From Nanobdellota archaeon (GTDB lineage Archaea; Nanobdellota; Nanobdellia; Pacearchaeales; GW2011-AR1), in the NCBI GenBank assembly GCA_030704765.1, contig JAUYDD010000030.1, forward strand, positions 1-10,028: 10,028 bases of DNA. The letters run 5' to 3'. Position 1 is the first letter of the stretch. Every line of letters starts with the position of its first letter. The notes under the pieces were generated by a model. That model saw only the letters and a program-made list of their open reading frames with translations. It had not been told where the DNA came from and searched no databases. Position numbers and translations under genes: made by a program. This document shows positions 5,517 through 10,028 of this stretch, one piece after another.

Positions 5517-5537
5517 CAAGTTATAATTGGTTTAAAT

Positions 5538-7517
5538 ATGAAAAGAGGGGAGGTAATATTTATAATTGCAGTGATTTTTTTAAGTTTAAGTGTATTTGCT
5601 TATGATGAAGTCCTTTTTTTACTTGATTATGGATTATTAGAAATTGGAATACAAGCTGATGTTAGCATTAATATAGCAAGCCCTTTAAATATAACTTATA
5701 ATTTTGATATTGGAAGTGACTATGAATTAGACCTTAATGTCTCATCTTATAGAAACTTGTCTTCATGGTGGTATAGATTATATGATTTGAGGCATAATGA
5801 GATTGTAAATCAAAGTGTTATATTCGCACCAAATACATCTATAAATGCTGTAAGATGGGAAAACCTATTGACAGTGTATGCAAATGATTCAGTTGGAAAC
5901 ATCTTCAATCAAAGCGTATATTTCTATGTACATGTAAATAATTCAGCTCCTATAATAGAAAATCTATCCAACAAGTTTATCTGTGAAGGAGAATCATTGA
6001 CCTACACTTTTAATTCTACAGATATTGATGAGGATATTCCAAGTGCAAGCCTTTTTCCTCAATATCCTAATAATCCTTTTTATATAACTGATTCACCTAG
6101 TTTCATATATAGCTTGACTAGATTTGAGTTTGAGATATATTCAGGGATATTAAACAAGAATGATGCAGGAGGAGTTAATTCTGGCAGTGTTATATACAAA
6201 GTCAATGTATCTGTGAGTGATAGAACTAATTCTGATAGGAAAGAGATCAATCTGACAGTTATTGAAAAGAACAATTATCCTAATATCACAAATATAGGTG
6301 TCAAGACAGTCTGGTTAAATGGAAGCAATAGTACATTTTATTATAAAATAAATCAGAGTGATATGGAAGATGGAAACCAGGATTCAGGCAATATTAGCTT
6401 TTATTTAGTATTTTCTGGAGCATCTTTATTTAATATATCGGGTAACGGCATAATGAATTATACACCAAATCTAAGCCAATTAGGAGTTTATAATATAAGC
6501 GTCTGTGCTGTTGATTCTGGCATTAAAAATCCTCACCCAAATATCAGCATATGCTCTCAAAATGGAAGCAATCTTACTAGCTGCAGAAATTATTCACTTA
6601 CTGTTACAAATGAAAACAGGGCTCCGGTAATTACATCTTATTATAATACTAATCTTTCATTATCTGCAAATGGACTTGCTGCATTGTATTTTAATATATC
6701 TACAAATGATCCTGACGGAACCATACCAGATATATATTGGTATATGGATGATTCATTGCTAGAATATGTCTCTTTTCAATCAATTGATTCTTTGAGCTAT
6801 AGTTTTTCTTGCGGAGTGTCTGGTATTCATTTTATCAAAGCTTATATAACTGATGGAGCATTGAATAGTTCAGTTACATGGAACATAACTGTGTCAGAGG
6901 TTGCTTGCTTACCTGCAACTGGTGCTTCTGGAGGAGGGGGAGGAGGGACTAGCAAATGCATACCTAAATTCGGATGCGAAGAATATAAGAATTGCATATT
7001 GGTCTCAAGCAGTAATTTTTTAAACAAGACCTTGATAAGGAACAGATGCAATCTTTATAATTGGAAAGAAGAGAATTGCGGAGTCCAATTCAGGTCTTGC
7101 ATAGATACGAAGAAGTGCAATAGCACTCTAATGCCTGAATTATACAAAGAATGTTATTATACTAGAATCATGGATTGTTTTGATAATATAAAAAACTGCC
7201 ATAATGGTTCATGCGAAATACTTACAGATTGCGGAGAGCCATGTGCTCCCTGCCCTACATGCACTGATAATATAAAGAACCAAGAAGAAGAAGATATTGA
7301 TTGCGGAGGGCCATGCAAACCTTGCCTAATTGAACAAGCAAAAAAATTATTTATTGATAAAAAGGTCATTATTTTAAGATTAATATACATTTTATTTATA
7401 CTAATGGCAGTAATTATAATATTCCAAATTTATAGATTATTAAAAAAGCAAATATTTTTTAATAGAAAAACTGAACAGAGAACTGAACAGAGAGCTAAAG
7501 AGAAAACTAAACACTGA
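5538..7517 (+). CDS. Large Ig/cadherin-like, Cys-rich, C-terminally anchored surface protein
   Basis: A 659-residue cell-surface protein. Signal peptide residues 1-21 (MKRGEVIF... ending SVFA). Next come several beta-sandwich repeats: about 22-130, 135-245, 246-358 and 360-452. These have cadherin/Ig-like phrases such as APIIENLSN..TYTFNSTDIDED and APVITSYYNTN and a very high density of Asn-X-Ser/Thr, suggesting N-glycosylation. A glycine linker (465-470) leads to a Cys-rich stalk (about 473-597) containing two C-G-x-P-C-x-P-C units, the second DCGGPCKPC (588-596) after NQEEED, a motif common in archaeal and bacterial surface proteins. A membrane helix (about 609-634) and basic tail finish it. 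The tail carries a short tandem duplication (TEQRTEQR). The ligand is unknown; adhesion or envelope structure is likely. It overlaps topA by 11 bases. Confidence 0.85.
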   Translation: MKRGEVIFIIAVIFLSLSVFAYDEVLFLLDYGLLEIGIQADVSINIASPLNITYNFDIGSDYELDLNVSSYRNLSSWWYRLYDLRHNEIVNQSVIFAPNTSINAVRWENLLTVYANDSVGNIFNQSVYFYVHVNNSAPIIENLSNKFICEGESLTYTFNSTDIDEDIPSASLFPQYPNNPFYITDSPSFIYSLTRFEFEIYSGILNKNDAGGVNSGSVIYKVNVSVSDRTNSDRKEINLTVIEKNNYPNITNIGVKTVWLNGSNSTFYYKINQSDMEDGNQDSGNISFYLVFSGASLFNISGNGIMNYTPNLSQLGVYNISVCAVDSGIKNPHPNISICSQNGSNLTSCRNYSLTVTNENRAPVITSYYNTNLSLSANGLAALYFNISTNDPDGTIPDIYWYMDDSLLEYVSFQSIDSLSYSFSCGVSGIHFIKAYITDGALNSSVTWNITVSEVACLPATGASGGGGGGTSKCIPKFGCEEYKNCILVSSSNFLNKTLIRNRCNLYNWKEENCGVQFRSCIDTKKCNSTLMPELYKECYYTRIMDCFDNIKNCHNGSCEILTDCGEPCAPCPTCTDNIKNQEEEDIDCGGPCKPCLIEQAKKLFIDKKVIILRLIYILFILMAVIIIFQIYRLLKKQIFFNRKTEQRTEQRAKEKTKH

Positions 7518-9840
7518 TATTATTATTATTCAGATTATCTTTTTGCTGCCTTGATTTACAATCTTTATTAAAGCAGAATAACCAGGGTTTTTTCCCTTTT
7601 TTAATTGAGAGGAGCATTGGATAATTGCAATATTCGCATATTTTACCTGATTTTTTTATCAAGGAGTTTGAAGGAAGAGGATAAGTCTGTTTACAATCAG
7701 GATAGCTTGAGCATGCAATGAAATAACTCCTGAATCTTGGTGAGAATTTTATTGAAAGCTCGCCTTCTTTGCAATTTGGGCATTTTATACCTAACTTATT
7801 GTTCTCTTTTTCTTTTTCCCAGATATTATTGTTTGCTATCATGAGTTCTTTACCTATTATATGCTCGTTTTTCTTGAATTCATCTGAAATTCTTTTTAGA
7901 GCATCTTCTGCAATTTTTATTATGTTAGCCTGTTTTTTTTCAAGATCTTTTTTTGAACTTCTTATAATTTCCATATCTTTTTCAATTTCCCTTGTAAGTT
8001 TTTCATCGATTATAATAGGTGAGTTCTTTTTCAAAGAATCTATCAAGCTTATGCCTAATTCAGTTGCTTGAATGGATTTCTCTTTTATATAATCTCTATC
8101 ATATAAAGTGTCTATGATATTGGACCTGGTTGCTTTAGTCCCCAAATTTTTCCTTTCGAGTTCTGAAATAATTGAAGCAGGAGAATATCTTTTAGGAGGC
8201 TGGGTCATTTTTTCCAATATATTTAATTTTTCTATTAAAACTTCTCCATTGAAATCTTTAATTTCTTTCTCTTCAATTTTAGAAGGATAAACTTCCATCC
8301 AGCCTTGTGATAAAATTTCCATACCTTTTTCAGAAAATTTTAAACCATTAATTTCCAATTCAACTCTTTTATTTTCAAGTTCTGCATTAGAGCAAAAACA
8401 AGAGATAAATCTTTTAACTATAAGCTCATATATTTTTTTATCTTCTCCTTCTAATTTATTATAAATTCCTGTAGGTGTTATTGCTGGATGCGCTGGATCA
8501 CTTTTTTTACCTTCTACTGGCTTATCCCTAGCAACATTATTTACTAATTCTCCATAATGTTTTTCCAGTTGTTTTAATATTCTTTTTGGTTCAATTGTTT
8601 CTGGAATTTTTTGACTAGATGTTCTTGGATAAGAAATTAAACCAGCAAGATAAAGTTTTTGAGCAACTCTTAGGGTTTGAGAAGGAGTTATTCCATGAAA
8701 TTTGTAGCTTTCAGTCTGGAGAGTTGTTAAATCAAAAGGACTAGGGGGTTCTATTGACTGTTTAGTTTTAATTGTTTGAGCTATTGCTTTTTTTCCAACT
8801 AAATCTTTGAATTTATCTAAATCTTGTTTTTTTGTTATATCTTTGATATATTTCAGTTCAGTTGTATTTTTTCCATCATTTATTTTAATAAAAATCTGCC
8901 AATAAGGTGATGATTTAAAATTTAAAATTTCTTTTTCTTTTTCTACAATAAGATTGAGTGCAGGGCCTTGGACCCTTCCTATTGACATTATTTTGAATTT
9001 TCCTGTTGATTTTATTGCATTCATAAGTGCTCTTGAAAGATTAATGCCGTATAACCAGTCTATGAAATGACGGGTCTCTCCTGCTATAGCCTGCCCCCAT
9101 TCTATTGTAGGATGCCTGTCCTCAAAAGAATCCTGGATTTCTTTAGCTGTTAGTGATGAGAATTTCATCCTTTTTGCATCTTTTTGCCCTGCTATGAACC
9201 TTATTATATTATAACCAATCACTTCTCCTTCTGTATCAAAGTCTGTTGCTACAACTATTTCAGACGCTCCGGTTACAAGTCTTTTTATCAATTGAAAATA
9301 TTTTTTTGTAAAATCTTTTTTCTTTATCTCATAGTTTGGAAACCAGGCTATATCAAATATTGGATAATCTGTTCCTTTTTTTATCTGGGATACTGTAAAT
9401 AAATGACCTACTGCACAAGCAACTCTTATTTCTCTTCCATTTCTTTCTAGTTCATAATATGGGATACCATTATCAGAACGTTTGATTTCTCTTCCTTCTG
9501 ATAATGCAGCTGCTATCTTTGCTGCTGCTTGGGGTTTTTCTGTTATTACCAGGACATATCCATCTTTTATTAATTTTTTTTCTTTAAATTCAGAAGGAGA
9601 TTTTATTGCAATAGGACTTTTTTTAAAAGTTGATTTTGATTTTATCTTTAAAGTTTTTCTTGATTTTGATATAGATTGTTTTTTTTCTATGGCAGTTCCA
9701 ACTTTTTCTATTGTTTCTATTTCTTCAATTGTAGGCTTAGGCTTGACAGGAATTTCCACTGTCTTTCTTACATGCTCAGGATTAAAAACTCCTAAGTTCT
9801 TTAATTCTAAAGTTTCTTGTTTAGGTTTTTTTTGTTTCAT
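7507..9840 (-). CDS. topA: DNA topoisomerase I, archaeal type IA
   Basis: Relaxes negatively supercoiled DNA through a 5'-phosphotyrosine intermediate. Toprim domain from about residue 94, with E101 in VITEKP and the metal-binding ATDFDTEGE (D200, D202, E204). The catalytic tyrosine is Y404 in LISYPRTSS, with SIGRVQGP (about 294-301) and the RYSPASII-x-ELE segment also typical of type IA enzymes. Two C-terminal four-Cys zinc ribbons follow: CPNC...CSSYPDC and CEYC...CFNKDC. An unusual Lys/Ser/Thr-rich, probably disordered extension of about 90 residues precedes the Toprim domain. No reverse-gyrase helicase is attached. At 777 residues it is at the long end for archaeal TopA. No strong TATA box is seen, only an AT-rich AAAAAATTATTTG at 9861-9873. 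Element E8 begins 36 bases upstream of the ATG. Confidence 0.96.
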   Translation of the reverse strand: MKQKKPKQETLELKNLGVFNPEHVRKTVEIPVKPKPTIEEIETIEKVGTAIEKKQSISKSRKTLKIKSKSTFKKSPIAIKSPSEFKEKKLIKDGYVLVITEKPQAAAKIAAALSEGREIKRSDNGIPYYELERNGREIRVACAVGHLFTVSQIKKGTDYPIFDIAWFPNYEIKKKDFTKKYFQLIKRLVTGASEIVVATDFDTEGEVIGYNIIRFIAGQKDAKRMKFSSLTAKEIQDSFEDRHPTIEWGQAIAGETRHFIDWLYGINLSRALMNAIKSTGKFKIMSIGRVQGPALNLIVEKEKEILNFKSSPYWQIFIKINDGKNTTELKYIKDITKKQDLDKFKDLVGKKAIAQTIKTKQSIEPPSPFDLTTLQTESYKFHGITPSQTLRVAQKLYLAGLISYPRTSSQKIPETIEPKRILKQLEKHYGELVNNVARDKPVEGKKSDPAHPAITPTGIYNKLEGEDKKIYELIVKRFISCFCSNAELENKRVELEINGLKFSEKGMEILSQGWMEVYPSKIEEKEIKDFNGEVLIEKLNILEKMTQPPKRYSPASIISELERKNLGTKATRSNIIDTLYDRDYIKEKSIQATELGISLIDSLKKNSPIIIDEKLTREIEKDMEIIRSSKKDLEKKQANIIKIAEDALKRISDEFKKNEHIIGKELMIANNNIWEKEKENNKLGIKCPNCKEGELSIKFSPRFRSYFIACSSYPDCKQTYPLPSNSLIKKSGKICEYCNYPMLLSIKKGKKPWLFCFNKDCKSRQQKDNLNNNNISV

Positions 9841-9876
9841 TTCATATACAAATCAACATTCAAATAATTTTTTCAT

Positions 9877-10028
9877 GTCAGAAATTGAAAACCTCATCTT
9901 TTAAGATGAGGTAGTTTACCTGCATTCAATTTCCGAGCACAAGAAAATTGTTTTATGCAATTTTCTGTGCAGAAAATTCTTCTGAAAGAATTTTCATGCA
10001 TCCTAAAAACAAGGGCCTATCACAAACC
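9877..10028 (+). repeat. Structured palindromic element E8 (right end outside window)
   Basis: Left flank TTCAT. Left stem GAAATTGAA/TTCAATTTC around the perfect CCTCATCTT/AAGATGAGG palindrome. After GAGCA come two extra hairpins, nearly identical to the first two in E3: AGAAAATTG/CAATTTTCT and GAAAATTCTT/AAGAATTTTC. Then TCCTAAAAA-CAAGGGCC begins the right stem before the window ends. It is upstream of topA, pointing away from it. Confidence 0.9.

Noticed and set aside
7471..7496. Tandem repeat of a 12-base unit (ACTGAACAGAGA) as a mobile or regulatory repeat
   Set aside because: Only two copies, within the basic tail of the surface protein (TEQRTEQR). It is most simply a small slippage duplication.
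1..10028. CRISPR array
   Set aside because: The palindromic repeats are hundreds to thousands of bases apart, lie in both orientations, vary in length and have no regular spacers. No cas gene is present.

Overview
This window is an AT-rich stretch of an archaeal genome. The evidence is an archaeal initiation factor 2 gamma subunit, an archaeal-type topoisomerase IA, and four genes whose ATG lies 26-28 bases from the centre of a TATA box, as expected for leaderless archaeal transcripts. The small genes, the overlapping convergent genes, and the single-pass surface proteins rich in Asn-X-Ser/Thr suggest a DPANN-type archaeon (Woesearchaeota- or Pacearchaeota-like). That placement is inference.

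Layout. 1-141: right part of a structured palindromic element (E1), fused to the 3' remnant of a small gene (142-321). 396-713: an intact small helical protein, a paralogue of that remnant. 768-936: element E2, followed by about 360 bases of gene-free DNA full of inverted repeats. 1311-2489 (-): aIF2 gamma. 2558-2799: element E3, a long version with four extra hairpins, which runs into the signal peptide of a membrane-anchored surface protein (2633-3997 +). 3908-4023: E4, reversed. 4032-4583 (+): a small secreted or anchored protein carrying E5 in frame. 4572-4707: E6, plus a broken tandem copy. 4770-5462 (-): a second small secreted protein carrying E7 in frame. 5538-7517 (+): a large Ig/cadherin-like, Cys-rich, C-terminally anchored surface protein. 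It overlaps topoisomerase I (7507-9840 -) tail to tail by 11 bases. 9877-10028: the start of E8.

The main discovery is the repeat family, with eight copies plus one fragment in 10 kb. Each copy has the same plan: a left branched stem (stem A), a TCC(T)AAAAA linker, a right nested stem (stem B) and a T-run ending in TTGAT. Stem sequences differ among copies but pairing is kept. Some copies add extra hairpins between GAGCA and TCC. Copies supply a stop codon (4572), truncate a gene (E1), extend both a C-terminus and an N-terminus, and interrupt two exported-protein genes in frame just after the signal/anchor segment. Removing E4 on paper restores an ATGA stop/start overlap between two neighbouring genes. 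Removing E5 or E7 leaves continuous, sensible proteins. This behaviour resembles Rickettsia palindromic elements. The right-end TTGAT and TTNAT-like left flanks resemble single-strand (IS200/IS605 or REP/RAYT) transposition. No transposase is in the window.

The protein genes otherwise fall into information processing (aIF2 gamma, topoisomerase I) and cell-surface proteins (four genes at 2.6-7.5 kb). No metabolic pathway or classical mobile element is present.
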